Shown in pieces: positions 44,315-53,698 of a stretch of 64,000 bases of DNA; position 1 is the first letter of the stretch, and each line of letters opens with the position of its first letter. Under the pieces are notes generated by a model. That model had not been told where the DNA came from. It was given only the letters and a program-made list of their open reading frames with translations, and did no database searches. The position numbers and the translations under genes were made by a program. Source of the DNA: Moanibacter sp964542645 (GTDB lineage Bacteria > Verrucomicrobiota > Verrucomicrobiia > Opitutales > UBA2987); NCBI GenBank assembly GCA_964542645.1, contig CAZIUG010000008.1, positions 596,507-660,506 on the forward strand, given 5' to 3'.

Positions 44315-46078
44315 ATGTCCAACCTCGATCCTTTCCCAATTCGGCATTCGTTCCGTAACTACCGTTCAACGGATGCTCGGCGTGATTTTTGGAGCGGTTT
44401 AAACGTCGCCCTTCTCGCCTTCCCACAAGGAATGGCTTACGCTTTGATTGCCGGTCTTCCAATCGAGTACGGGGTCTACGGTTCAGCTGTCGCCGCTTTG
44501 GTAGGGCCACTTTTTTCTGGGTCAAGATTCATCATTCTGGGCCCAACGAATGCGACCTCGATTCTTCTGTTTACGACCTTTCTCGGCCTCAATTTTGCGG
44601 CAGCGGAGAAATTAGCGCTTGTTCCTGTCCTCCTTCTGATGGTTGGCCTATTCCTTGTGTTGGGAGCCTTACTAAGAGTCGCTGACCTCATTCAGTACAT
44701 TTCGCACTCGGTTATCACCGGTTACATTACCGCTGCAGCCCTGTTGATCATCGCCAATCAAACACGCAGCATCCTCGGAGTGTCATTTGAACTTCCACCC
44801 GGCACAACCATAGTGGGGATCATCCGCCTTACTGTCCAACACCTTAACCAAATTGATATCCCCTCGATTTTTCTGAGCGCAGCCACTGTCCTCATTCTAG
44901 TCGTACTAAATCGCAAATCCCTTACCTTGCCCAATATCGCAATCACCTTAATTATTGCATCCCTCATCGCCGGGATAGTTAATATCCTTCCGACAAAAGC
45001 GATCGGGGATGGTATTAGTTCTTCCTCGTTGCAAATGCTTAATGCCATCGATTCCTCTGAATGGTCTCTCAAGATCCCTAAGATAGGGAACGCCGCAGTC
45101 GGTAACCTGGCTATCTCCGCTCTGGTGATTGCCTTTCTCTGTATTCTAGAAGGAGCCTCGATTGGAAAGTCGTTAGCCGCCCGGTCAGGGAAACGATTCA
45201 ATTCCAATCAAGAGATGCTAGGTATGGGAATCGCCAACATTGCCTGTGCTTTTTCCGGTGGAATGACTGCATCCGGGTCCCTCAGTCGCTCCAGCCTAAA
45301 CCACACCAGCAATGCCGCATCACCTTTCTCAAGTATCATCAGCGGTCTTATTTGTACTTTCGTTGCCGCCCTTTTTGGAGGATTAGTTGCCTATGTTCCC
45401 AAAGCTGCCTTGGGAGTTGTTGTAATCTCTATTGGTCTATCTCTAATCAACCGTTACGATATCAACGTTTCTCTGAAAACAACCAAATCTGACGCTATAG
45501 TATTCACTACTACTTTTCTTTCCGCTTTGTTGGTGAAACTCGAGTTCGGGATTCTTTTGGGCACCATAACTTCAATTTTTCTCTTTGTTCGCAAAGCGGC
45601 AGTTCCCGAATTGATCGAGTATACTGCCAGTAACGATGGGAACCTTGCTCCTTTGGAAAGAGGGAAATCACGTAACGACCCGGAAGTTTCAATTGTTCAT
45701 GTAGAAGGTGAACTCTTCTTCGGCGCCGCCGAGCTTTTCCGCGATCAGATGCGGCGTCTTGTAGAGGATTCTAATCTGAAGGTGGTAATCTTAAAGATGC
45801 GAAATGCTCACCATCTTGACTCAACCAGTGCCCTCGCGCTCATTGAACTAGTTCGAAACATGCGTAGGATTGGACGTTACTTGTTGGTCAGTGAGGCTCG
45901 CGAAGAAGTTTTTCGGGTCTTTCGAAACTCAGGCCTAATTGAAGTCATTGGAAGTGAGAACATCTTCCCGGAAGATCCCCAGAATCCGACCCTCTCAACC
46001 GCCCAAGCTCTCCGAAGAGCCAAGGAAATAGTCGGGGGGAAAAGGACTCGAGTCAGCATCTTCACTAAAGGAAGGTAG
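44315..46078 (+). CDS. SulP-family anion transporter with STAS domain
   Basis: 587 residues. The N-terminal SulP core has about 12-14 membrane spans with the signature FPQGMAYALIAGLPIEYGVY in TM1-2 and ANIACAFSGGMTASGSLSRS near TM8. A cytoplasmic STAS domain (about 445-555) ends the protein (VHVEGELFFGAAELF ... VVILKMRNAHHLDSTSALAL). Sulfate is the classical substrate, but bicarbonate and dicarboxylates also occur. It stands alone. Confidence 0.93.
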   Translation: MSNLDPFPIRHSFRNYRSTDARRDFWSGLNVALLAFPQGMAYALIAGLPIEYGVYGSAVAALVGPLFSGSRFIILGPTNATSILLFTTFLGLNFAAAEKLALVPVLLLMVGLFLVLGALLRVADLIQYISHSVITGYITAAALLIIANQTRSILGVSFELPPGTTIVGIIRLTVQHLNQIDIPSIFLSAATVLILVVLNRKSLTLPNIAITLIIASLIAGIVNILPTKAIGDGISSSSLQMLNAIDSSEWSLKIPKIGNAAVGNLAISALVIAFLCILEGASIGKSLAARSGKRFNSNQEMLGMGIANIACAFSGGMTASGSLSRSSLNHTSNAASPFSSIISGLICTFVAALFGGLVAYVPKAALGVVVISIGLSLINRYDINVSLKTTKSDAIVFTTTFLSALLVKLEFGILLGTITSIFLFVRKAAVPELIEYTASNDGNLAPLERGKSRNDPEVSIVHVEGELFFGAAELFRDQMRRLVEDSNLKVVILKMRNAHHLDSTSALALIELVRNMRRIGRYLLVSEAREEVFRVFRNSGLIEVIGSENIFPEDPQNPTLSTAQALRRAKEIVGGKRTRVSIFTKGR

Positions 46079-46177
46079 AACTCCTAACCTTGGGATCCGA
46101 TGTTTCCTAGAAAAGGAACGAGCCAGGACAGATGGGATCTTTACGATCAGCGAAATTACCTAAGAATCGAAAGCTTT

Positions 46178-47677
46178 TTACTGTAGTTCAATCGGCTGCT
46201 GTGAGACGATCGATCGGACGATTCGGGAAACTGTTTCAGCCTCCTCTTGAGAGTACTGAGAACCGACCGGTATCTCGAAAGAAAAATCAAGTGAATCAAT
46301 CAGTACACAGTACTGATTGTTGATCATTAACCCTAGAATATCTCCCGATTTAGCGAGGACGAAATCGCCTTTTTCAGGTGAAAATTCGCCGAAGAGACGA
46401 TTGAAAAGGCGGCTCTGCATCTTGAGATAATCCCCCCGAGAGGTCTCGATTTTGAAACTGGATTCACCATAGTAATCAGCGGTATCGCTAATGAGAACGG
46501 CGTCGGAAAATCGATACGGATCATCGGAAAGCTGAATCGTTTTAGAGCCATCAGCTTCCACAAATGAAGGGGCCACTCGTGCACCCATCACTCTTGGATC
46601 AATGGAAAAGTAGGAAACTTTACCAAGAAGCATCTTCCTCCCGCCCAGAACGAAGTAGGCCGTAACCGAACTATATTTGGAGGGAGAATCCCCCATGCCG
46701 AAGGGAGTCCCATCAGAGTCAAATACCGCAATTGCCGTCTTATTCGAAGAGACTAAAGCACTTGGAACGGATACTTCCTTTCGCTTTCCGCTACGAGCTA
46801 GAGTCTGGAAAACAACCTCCCCTCTGCTCTGGCTGAACTTACTGAATATAGCGTTAGCTGAAAGCGGTTGGATCTGCCGAATCTCTTCGTGAATTGCACT
46901 GGAGGATTCAGCCAAAACTGCCACTCCTTCAACTAGCTGAGATGTTTGTTTCTGAATAGCTTCTTTTTCCACCCTTACAGTTTCAATCTGAAGGTTAGCC
47001 GTTATCAAATTTTGTTCCAACATCCGGTTCTCAGTTTCCACAATTTTAAGTTCAGTTTCCAGTCGCTGTCTCCGAATTTGTGCACTATTTTTCTCATCTT
47101 CTAGAGCCTTAATCCGCTCCCCAGCCTGTGTAACTTCCATGTCTTTGTTTTGCAGCTGTTCCTGCACGAAACGTAGCCTCTCCTTTCCCGTTACAGCCTC
47201 TTCTCTAACCTTGGAAAGTGTCTCGGCCATGGATCTTCTTTCACGATCGACGAAGATTAATTCCTCCTGAATGGTGTTAAATCGGTTTGATAGCTTAAGC
47301 TTGTCATCCTGCAGCAATCTGTTGGCTTCGCTCAATTCTTCTTTCTCTTTACCTAGTCGATTTGCGTCCCACTGTGCTTTAACCAAATGATCTGACGTTT
47401 TATCGAGGTCTTCCGTTACCGAATTTAGCCTTTCTGCTACCACGCCCAATTTGGTCTTTGTCGATTGTAATTGGCTGATTAATCCATCCCTGTTTGCCTC
47501 TTCCAACTCAAGAGAGAGTTTGAGTACTTCCATGAGGTCCTCGTCTACCAACTCTTCCTTTTTAATCTCCAACATGTCTTCCTCTTTCTGAGTCTCCTCT
47601 GGTAAATCAAATCGCGCCAAAGCCAGTAAGCTGAGGAGCAAAAAGTCACAAATAATTAAGAGAAGCGTCTTATTCAT
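46178..47677 (-). CDS. MotB/ExbD-like membrane-anchored coiled-coil protein
   Basis: 499 residues of no named family. The N-terminus is a single membrane helix with an acidic residue inside it (LLLIICDFLLLSLLALARF, Asp11), the arrangement of the ion-binding Asp of MotB/ExbD helices. Residues about 30-265 are an almost continuous coiled coil. Residues about 275-499 form a globular region of beta strands (SGDILGLMINNQYCVLID near the end) without an OmpA peptidoglycan motif. The gene overlaps its MotA/ExbB-like partner by 8 nt, so they are made together. I infer the tail side of an ion-driven pair; the function is unknown. Confidence 0.6.
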   Translation of the reverse strand: MNKTLLLIICDFLLLSLLALARFDLPEETQKEEDMLEIKKEELVDEDLMEVLKLSLELEEANRDGLISQLQSTKTKLGVVAERLNSVTEDLDKTSDHLVKAQWDANRLGKEKEELSEANRLLQDDKLKLSNRFNTIQEELIFVDRERRSMAETLSKVREEAVTGKERLRFVQEQLQNKDMEVTQAGERIKALEDEKNSAQIRRQRLETELKIVETENRMLEQNLITANLQIETVRVEKEAIQKQTSQLVEGVAVLAESSSAIHEEIRQIQPLSANAIFSKFSQSRGEVVFQTLARSGKRKEVSVPSALVSSNKTAIAVFDSDGTPFGMGDSPSKYSSVTAYFVLGGRKMLLGKVSYFSIDPRVMGARVAPSFVEADGSKTIQLSDDPYRFSDAVLISDTADYYGESSFKIETSRGDYLKMQSRLFNRLFGEFSPEKGDFVLAKSGDILGLMINNQYCVLIDSLDFSFEIPVGSQYSQEEAETVSRIVRSIVSQQPIELQ

Positions 47678-49352
47678 TTACCGAAGTTTCGACCCCCAGT
47701 ATCAATGTTCGGCGGTAAGGTCGAACATGGAAGACTTTAAGAATGGCTACGAAAATGATACCGAAGAGGGTCGAGGAGTAAGCCGCGATTAAGCTCGCCT
47801 GAACAACATCAACAGCCAAGAGGATTAGAGATGCCACGGTGCCCCCCAATCCAATGTACAAGCCCAAGTCGAAAAGATTATCCTCGTTCTCGAGCAACTT
47901 TATCTTGAGATCGGAATTCGCTTTCCGTCGCTTGATTTCCGAAATTCTAATCAGACAGAATACGTAGACAACAAGTTGGAGTAGGAAGAAAATCAAAATT
48001 ATCAAAATAGTAATTTGATCAAGCATCGGAGTGAGTAGATTCTGTGATTTTAGAGCTTCAATTCTATTAACAACATCGAAAACTAAACGCAACTGAGCTT
48101 TCGGTTCTGGCCCACGGTCGAAAAGAGTCGGTTCCATCATTCCCCATAACGTGACCGTAAAAAAAAGCGCGACGATACTGTTGCGTAATACAAACAGCGG
48201 ATTCGCTCGAGACACAAGCCGTCTCCGGGTCGAAAACTCCAATAGATTACTCAGAAAAAGAGCAAGAGCATACCCGGCCACCAACATGACGACAATCTTA
48301 AGATTAATTGCTGCTTGGGGGTAGCGATGGGTAAAACTAAGCAGGGGAGTTTGTCTTACCCATGTTGTCCACCGATCCACAGTTTGGAAAATCACTGGTG
48401 GCTGATAAATCGACTTCCCACGCTTAATCAGTTCGTGGACAGCGCCAACCCCGTAAGCAAGAGCAAATCTTAAATCCTTCCAGCCTTGCAGACCAAATTT
48501 CTCAAAATAGCGAACAATCGCACTCGGTTCTTCGACGAGGAGAATAAGACTATAAATCAAAGGGAATTCCTCCTCGTTACTCCGTATCAGGTCTGCCACT
48601 TCTTCCATCTCTTTAATAGATTGGAATCGAACAGTCCACTCAGTCAGCTGCACCCAGTTCATTCTACGACCAAATGCAAGAAGGGAGATATAGGCCGACT
48701 CCAGTTTATCCACCGCCAGTAATTCGCCGCGTATTGCACCATCAGCTTCTCTCCTTATTTCCTTTGTTAATTCGGACGAAAAATCATCACCCTGAATCAA
48801 GAGTGCAGTCATCAGAATAGTTGCATCAAGCGGTTGTCCAGCAGCGGTGGAAACAGGCATGAAACGTACTACTGAAGTCAATGAACGGGTGATAAGAAGT
48901 CTTGCGACGGTAGAGTTGCTAGAATTCTCGAGGAATCTTAGGAGATGCTTTCGGTAGGTTGCATCAAGCAGAAACGGTATTACTCTAGAATCTATTTGCT
49001 TGCTGCCCTTCGTATCAATGAAATCTAAATATCGCTCGAAATAGGCCGAGGGTCCTCCGGAAATTCGATAGACCGGATGTTTCTCAACTAAAAGCTCTCG
49101 CTGATCTCTGAATCGTTCCAAATTAACACCTGACAGTACTTCCATCGACAGAAGGTCTACTGGACCAACCTTCCCCGCATCGAGATAGGAAGACGAAAGA
49201 TCAACAATGGTACCACTTCCACTTCCTGCTTTCGTCAACACGCTTGGCGCGAGGGCGCGGAAGTGCACAGGTATACCCGCTCCAAATAAAAGAAGGACTA
49301 ACGAAAGAATTAGAAAGAGAAGACCTTCTAAAAGTATAGAGAATTTCGACAC
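47670..49352 (-). CDS. MotA/ExbB-like multi-pass membrane protein with large N-terminal domain
   Basis: 560 residues. A first membrane helix (about 8-30) is followed by a large soluble, mostly helical domain (about 45-340), then membrane helices near 350-373, 387-408 and 443-465 and a last pair (494-545). The last pair carries the MotA/ExbB/TolQ signature: LYIGLGGTVASLIL, then SLIAAYSSTLFGIIFVAI, matching GLLGTVxGm and ALxTTxxGLxxAI. With the neighbouring Asp-containing single-helix protein it makes a complete stator-like pair. The big soluble insert is unlike MotA, ExbB or ZorA as I know them. Confidence 0.6.
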   Translation of the reverse strand: MSKFSILLEGLLFLILSLVLLLFGAGIPVHFRALAPSVLTKAGSGSGTIVDLSSSYLDAGKVGPVDLLSMEVLSGVNLERFRDQRELLVEKHPVYRISGGPSAYFERYLDFIDTKGSKQIDSRVIPFLLDATYRKHLLRFLENSSNSTVARLLITRSLTSVVRFMPVSTAAGQPLDATILMTALLIQGDDFSSELTKEIRREADGAIRGELLAVDKLESAYISLLAFGRRMNWVQLTEWTVRFQSIKEMEEVADLIRSNEEEFPLIYSLILLVEEPSAIVRYFEKFGLQGWKDLRFALAYGVGAVHELIKRGKSIYQPPVIFQTVDRWTTWVRQTPLLSFTHRYPQAAINLKIVVMLVAGYALALFLSNLLEFSTRRRLVSRANPLFVLRNSIVALFFTVTLWGMMEPTLFDRGPEPKAQLRLVFDVVNRIEALKSQNLLTPMLDQITILIILIFFLLQLVVYVFCLIRISEIKRRKANSDLKIKLLENEDNLFDLGLYIGLGGTVASLILLAVDVVQASLIAAYSSTLFGIIFVAILKVFHVRPYRRTLILGVETSVNE

Positions 49353-49412
49353 GCTCTATTTTGTTGCTGAAATAGGGGAAATCTTAGATTACTTCGATTT
49401 GCATTCCAGTCG

Positions 49413-50027
49413 ATGATTCTAAGAGTCACAGAGTACGATGAACCGGTCCTTCGTTGCAAAGGAGAAAGGGTCAAGAGATTTGATGCCAACCTCAAGCAAC
49501 TAACTCAAGATATGTTAGAGACCATGTATGCTAAAAAAGGGATTGGTCTGGCCGCTCAACAAGTCGGCCAGAGGCAAATGGTCTGCGTCGTAGATCTTCT
49601 GGAAGCCGCGCGAGAACTCAATCTTGAATTTCGTTGGGATAATCGCTTCCTCCCAATAGATCTGATTATGCCTCTGATTATGATTAATCCCACCATATCT
49701 TTTCAGTCGGAGAACAAGTCTCCCTACGAGGAAGGTTGCCTCTCCTTCCCGGGAATCCATGGACTCATCTATCGCTCCGAATCCATCGAAGTGGACTACT
49801 TAGATCTTGAGGGTAGCTCCCATCGACTGGAATGCAATAATCTCCTCGCTCGCGTCATTCAGCATGAAACTGATCACCTCAACGGAATTCTGTTCATCGA
49901 TCGGATGGGAATAGATACTCTAGAAGAAATCAAAGATGATCTCAAGGCCATGAAGAAGAACACTCGAGCGCGGCTCAGGAGCCTTGCCAAATGTCTAGGA
50001 ACCGAAAAACCCGACAGCGAGAGGTGA
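49413..50027 (+). CDS. def: peptide deformylase
   Basis: 204 residues. All three PDF motifs are present: GIGLAAQQVG, EGCLSFPG (metal Cys) and QHETDHLNG (two metal His and catalytic Glu). It removes the formyl group from nascent proteins. Between motifs 1 and 2 is an insertion of about 12 residues (AARELNLEFRWDNRF) relative to short PDFs. The C-terminal 12 codons overlap the start of the Fur-family gene in another frame. Confidence 0.96.
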   Translation: MILRVTEYDEPVLRCKGERVKRFDANLKQLTQDMLETMYAKKGIGLAAQQVGQRQMVCVVDLLEAARELNLEFRWDNRFLPIDLIMPLIMINPTISFQSENKSPYEEGCLSFPGIHGLIYRSESIEVDYLDLEGSSHRLECNNLLARVIQHETDHLNGILFIDRMGIDTLEEIKDDLKAMKKNTRARLRSLAKCLGTEKPDSER

Positions 50028-50368
50028 TATCCCTCATCGTCGAGCAGACTCGGCGACCCCTCACCGCAAAGGAGATTTTCTTGGCTGGTCGCCTCGATGT
50101 TCCCACTCTTGGTCTGCGAACTGTCTACCGACAGATTGGCCGATTAGTAGATGAAGGAAAGCTTGTCAGTCTCGACTTCCCCGGGCAACCAACCCGTTTT
50201 GAAACCGTTCGGGGAGGCTCTCACCCCCACTTTATATGTAATCGATGCCGGCGGGTATTCGATTTTGAGAGAGCGGCTTCGTCTCCTGCTTATCAGGCAC
50301 CTCCGGGCTTTTCTATTGATGGAACCGAGATCGTCTTCTATGGGATATGTCCTGACTGCTCAAAATAG
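49991..50368 (+). CDS. Fur-family metalloregulator
   Basis: 125 residues. The winged-helix part contains LTAKEIFLAG ... LGLRTVYRQIGRLVDEG, typical of Fur/Zur/PerR. The C-terminal dimerisation part has HPHFICNRC and a final GICPDC, the two Cys pairs of the structural zinc site. The regulatory-site residues do not allow me to say iron, zinc or peroxide. It overlaps def by 37 nt, giving translational coupling. A binding-protein/TonB-receptor pair with a Fur-like dyad lies about 1 kb downstream and is a likely target. Confidence 0.88.
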   Translation: MSRNRKTRQREVISLIVEQTRRPLTAKEIFLAGRLDVPTLGLRTVYRQIGRLVDEGKLVSLDFPGQPTRFETVRGGSHPHFICNRCRRVFDFERAASSPAYQAPPGFSIDGTEIVFYGICPDCSK

Positions 50369-51331
50369 TTCAGGATGAATCGCTCTCGCTAGAGTTTCGA
50401 GTGCATCGATCATTCTCGGGCCTGGAATTTCCAATATCTCACTATCGATAACTTCCACCCGTCCATTTCGAACCGCCGATACATTCCGCCAAACTTCGTC
50501 TTTTCTTAGCAACAATAACTCATCCCCTGACTCCCAGAGGCCCTGATCCTTAGTTGGCACCGCAAGGATGAGAACCTCAGGATCAGCTACTAATATTCCC
50601 TCCAAAGACAACTGTGGCCAAGTTGACGATGCAGAGGCCGCTATGTTGTCAGCATAGCATTGCTCGATTAAGTCCCCCACCCAAGATCCTTTTCCTGCAC
50701 TATAAAGGCCTCTTAAACCATAGAGAAGGGCAACCCTTGGCCGAGGTTTGTTTGCCTTGTTCCGGAGCCTTTCCTCTATTCTCTGCCGCTTTTCCTCTAT
50801 GGAACTGATCAAGCGAATCGTCTCACCAATCTTTCCTGTTATCCTACCAATGGAACGAATATCGTCCAAAACCCCGTCAAAATCACCGTGACGGAATGCA
50901 ATTGCTTTAATATTCATCGCTTCGAAGCGCTCATAAAGCGAAACAGGACTCAATACCGTTCCTAATATTACGTCCGGCTGTAGCTGAATAATTTTCTCAA
51001 GACTCGGTTGTCGTATTCCTCCCACGTTTTCAATCGCTTCTGCTCCAGGAGGATAGGAACAGAACTTCGTATTTCCAACTAACTGCTGCTTCCCTCCTAA
51101 CCGGAAAAGAATCTCCGTTACACTCGGCGCCAACGATATAATACGCCTTGGTCTGTAATTCACCTCCACTTCCCGGCCAAATCCATCGGCCATTCTTACA
51201 GGATAATGGCCATGAAAAACACCTGGGTCTTTCTCTATTCCACTTCGTCTAATCGGACGTGGAAGAACCATTAGCAGTAAACATCCCAAACCAAACCCGA
51301 TCAAGTAATATCTCAACCGCCCTCTCATCAC
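50360..51331 (-). CDS. periplasmic substrate-binding protein (BtuF/siderophore type)
   Basis: 323 residues. An N-terminal hydrophobic anchor (YYLIGFGLGCLLLMVLP) precedes a class III periplasmic-binding fold: RIISLAPSVTEILFRLGG, KFCSYPPGAEAIENVGG, LEKIIQLQPDVILG, and a C-terminal lobe with LSLEGILVADPEVLIL. Such proteins bind cobalamin, heme or ferric siderophores. It is divergent from the BtuB-like TonB receptor (118 nt between), so the two probably act in one uptake route. No permease or ATPase genes are adjacent. Confidence 0.87.
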   Translation of the reverse strand: MMRGRLRYYLIGFGLGCLLLMVLPRPIRRSGIEKDPGVFHGHYPVRMADGFGREVEVNYRPRRIISLAPSVTEILFRLGGKQQLVGNTKFCSYPPGAEAIENVGGIRQPSLEKIIQLQPDVILGTVLSPVSLYERFEAMNIKAIAFRHGDFDGVLDDIRSIGRITGKIGETIRLISSIEEKRQRIEERLRNKANKPRPRVALLYGLRGLYSAGKGSWVGDLIEQCYADNIAASASSTWPQLSLEGILVADPEVLILAVPTKDQGLWESGDELLLLRKDEVWRNVSAVRNGRVEVIDSEILEIPGPRMIDALETLARAIHPELF

Positions 51332-51379
51332 CTCTCCTTTTTTCCTCTCTGATCATCACTCCTCTGTCAAATACTTAAT

Positions 51380-51395
51380 TGACAATGGATTGTCA
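51380..51395. promoter_or_regulatory. Fur-like dyad in the divergent promoter region
   Basis: TGACAATGGATTGTCA, two perfect 7-nt arms around GG, followed by TTATAA. It lies 69 nt upstream of the TonB receptor ATG and 49 nt upstream of the binding-protein start, where a metal-uptake regulator would act. TTGACA inside it may also be a -35 box with CATTAT or TATAAC as -10. A 7-2-7 dyad alone could be chance. Confidence 0.4.
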
Positions 51396-51448
51396 TTATA
51401 ACTTGCCAAGAGAGGCTCGCTCCCATTAGAGATAAGACACTTCGAAAG

Positions 51449-53329
51449 ATGAGATATTCAAATCCCGCGGGAACAGTGAGGAAACGACTCTTGGCAAGCG
51501 CGGGCCTACTATTGCTTTTTTCGCCTAGCTTTGGAGAGGAGGAAAAGAAGGATAGTGGTAAAATAGAGAAGGAGCTGAATCCCTACTTTGTCGTCTCGAC
51601 CCGTACACGTCAGCCTCTAAATCAAGCATCTCCTTCAATTTCGGTTGTAACAAGTGACAAATTCCAAAGAGGGCAATACCAGACACTGGACGAAATTCTA
51701 AACCAGATAACAGGAATGAGTTTAGCGACTACGGGACAGATTGGCGGAGTCACTTCCCTTTTCACACGGGGGTCGAATAGTGACCATACTGTCATACTTC
51801 TCGATGGGAGAAAACTGAACGGAGGATTTTCGGGTAACTACAACTTGGCACAACTCAACTTGGATAATCTTGAAAGAATCGAAGTAATGAAAGGTGCTTC
51901 CTCTACTCTTTATGGAGCCGAAGGTATAGGCGGCGTCGTTAGCTTATTCAGTAGGTCACAGAATATAGAGAAGGTAAAGCCACGTCTTGAGGCGGAAGTT
52001 GGATCTTACGGAACCTTTCGAAAAAAAATGAGTGCCGGATTTGCAAATGATCGCGCAGAGATGACGTTAGGCGCTTCCCATCTCAAAACGGACAATCAAG
52101 AACCAAATTGCCACTATCAGATCACAAACTTGATGACCCGTGGTAGCGCCAAAATCTCTAAATCGCTCGATCTTGACTTTACATCAATCTTCTTCGATTC
52201 CCTCTCTGGAAATCCAGACAACCGTAAGGCTCCAACATATCCCGCTATGGAGGACTTTCAAGCCACGCGCACCTGGCTTCTGTCTCCTGGTATTGACTAC
52301 CAACTCAATGAGAAGCTTAACATCCGCCTATTCTATTCCCAATCTGAAGACAGTCTTGAATCGAAGACATCGAGTTTCCTTCTCCATACGAATTCGGAAA
52401 CGAAAACAAACGAGGTCGACCTCCAAGTAGACTGGACGGTTGGAAAACTTTTTTCAACGACCGGCGGAGCCGTTTATCGGAACGAAGATTTTCTTCAAAA
52501 GGACCTTGAATCCAAAGTCACTACATTTGACAGGAATTGGAACAGCCTCAGTATCTACTTCCAGACCCAGTGGCAGCCAACGGAAGGATTTTATGTTAGT
52601 GGAGGAGGTCGCTTTGACGACTATTCTGACTTTGGAAGCCCAATGACAGGGAACCTTATGTTTGGAAAATCATTTTCCTCACTTGGGTTTAGTTTATTTG
52701 GAAAATTAGCCACAGCCTACTCAGTACCCCAGGCTGTTGATCTTTATGGTCCATTTGGCAACCCTAGTCTCAATGCTGAGGAAAGCGATTCATGGGAATT
52801 GGGATTCCGACAGGAACTGTGGTCTAATTTTATTCGCTTTGAAACCACCTACTTTGCGAATAATATCTCAAATTTGATCGCCGGGTTTCCCCTCCTGAAC
52901 ATTGGCAACGCGCAAACAAAGGGATTGGAATTCTCAGTTACTCTTGCTCCTGATGATAGAATTCAAGTCTACGCAAACTACACTTTCTTGGAGGCAGAGG
53001 ATAGAAACAATAACCTACGACTTCTCCGCCGACCCCGCCACAGCGGATCCCTAGGAATCCATCTTCTGCCTTCCTCCAAAGTTACGGCTGGTTTCTATCT
53101 TCGTTTTAATAGCGACCGCGTTGATATAGATGGAGGCACATTCACCCGTATCGCAGCACAGGATTACGTCGTGGCACGTCTTTATGGGAGCTATCGTATC
53201 CATGAAAAGATCGAGATTTTTGGCCGTATCGAAAATCTCTTTAACCATCAGTATGACGAAGTGGACGGTTTCAAGGCCCTTGATCGGGCCACCTATCTGG
53301 GCGCTCGAATTATTCTTGGGCAAAACTAG
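51449..53329 (+). CDS. TonB-dependent outer-membrane receptor (BtuB-like)
   Basis: 626 residues, the BtuB/siderophore size. A signal peptide (LLASAGLLLLFSPSFG) is followed by a plug with NPYFVVSTRTRQPLNQAS (TonB-box region), LDEILNQITGM, IGGVTSLFTRGSNSDHTVILLDGRKLNG and IEVMKGASSTLYGAEGIGGVVSLFS. The beta barrel ends with NLFNHQYDEVDGFKALDRATYLGARI and the terminal strand. The plug pattern (RGSNSDHTVILLDG, STLYGAEGIGGVV) is closest to cobalamin receptors. No cobalamin riboswitch is visible upstream, so iron or another ligand remains possible. Confidence 0.88.
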   Translation: MRYSNPAGTVRKRLLASAGLLLLFSPSFGEEEKKDSGKIEKELNPYFVVSTRTRQPLNQASPSISVVTSDKFQRGQYQTLDEILNQITGMSLATTGQIGGVTSLFTRGSNSDHTVILLDGRKLNGGFSGNYNLAQLNLDNLERIEVMKGASSTLYGAEGIGGVVSLFSRSQNIEKVKPRLEAEVGSYGTFRKKMSAGFANDRAEMTLGASHLKTDNQEPNCHYQITNLMTRGSAKISKSLDLDFTSIFFDSLSGNPDNRKAPTYPAMEDFQATRTWLLSPGIDYQLNEKLNIRLFYSQSEDSLESKTSSFLLHTNSETKTNEVDLQVDWTVGKLFSTTGGAVYRNEDFLQKDLESKVTTFDRNWNSLSIYFQTQWQPTEGFYVSGGGRFDDYSDFGSPMTGNLMFGKSFSSLGFSLFGKLATAYSVPQAVDLYGPFGNPSLNAEESDSWELGFRQELWSNFIRFETTYFANNISNLIAGFPLLNIGNAQTKGLEFSVTLAPDDRIQVYANYTFLEAEDRNNNLRLLRRPRHSGSLGIHLLPSSKVTAGFYLRFNSDRVDIDGGTFTRIAAQDYVVARLYGSYRIHEKIEIFGRIENLFNHQYDEVDGFKALDRATYLGARIILGQN

Positions 53330-53698
53330 AAACCTTTCGAATCTCAACATAAAGCCCTACAGCATGGTAAAACACCACAAGGTATTTATATATCTCATTG
53401 CAAATCTTATCAGTCCCTACCCCGATGCTTAGCCCAAAATCAAAGTTAATATTCAGTCGACTCGCTCAATAGACCCCCTTATTCTCCTCTCTAATCGATG
53501 ATGAATTTCAATTAAGGAAGATCCTAAAGTTAGGATTTAAACCTGCTCCGCGTTTTCCTATTTTGGTCTCAAATCGTGAGGATTTATTTGAAAAATTTCT
53601 TCAAAGGTGTCTCAAGTTTTAATCTCCGTTCTGTAAACTCCTTGTAATTTTACAGTTGCAATTGCTTCGGCTTTCTAGAAGGCAATCTCCGAATAATC
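53330..53698. other. intergenic region upstream of the cystathionine beta-synthase-like gene
   Basis: 369 bp without a gene. A 7-2-7 dyad ATCCTAAAGTTAGGAT (53521-53536) is present, but this degree of symmetry is expected a few times per window by chance. Confidence 0.4.

Noticed and set aside
51332..51448. Cobalamin riboswitch in front of the BtuB-like receptor.
   Set aside because: The region is only 117 nt and shows no B12-box or conserved core.
53521..53536. Dyad ATCCTAAAGTTAGGAT as an operator for the cystathionine beta-synthase-like gene.
   Set aside because: A 7-2-7 palindrome occurs about four times by chance in a window of this size, and no matching regulator or second copy was found.
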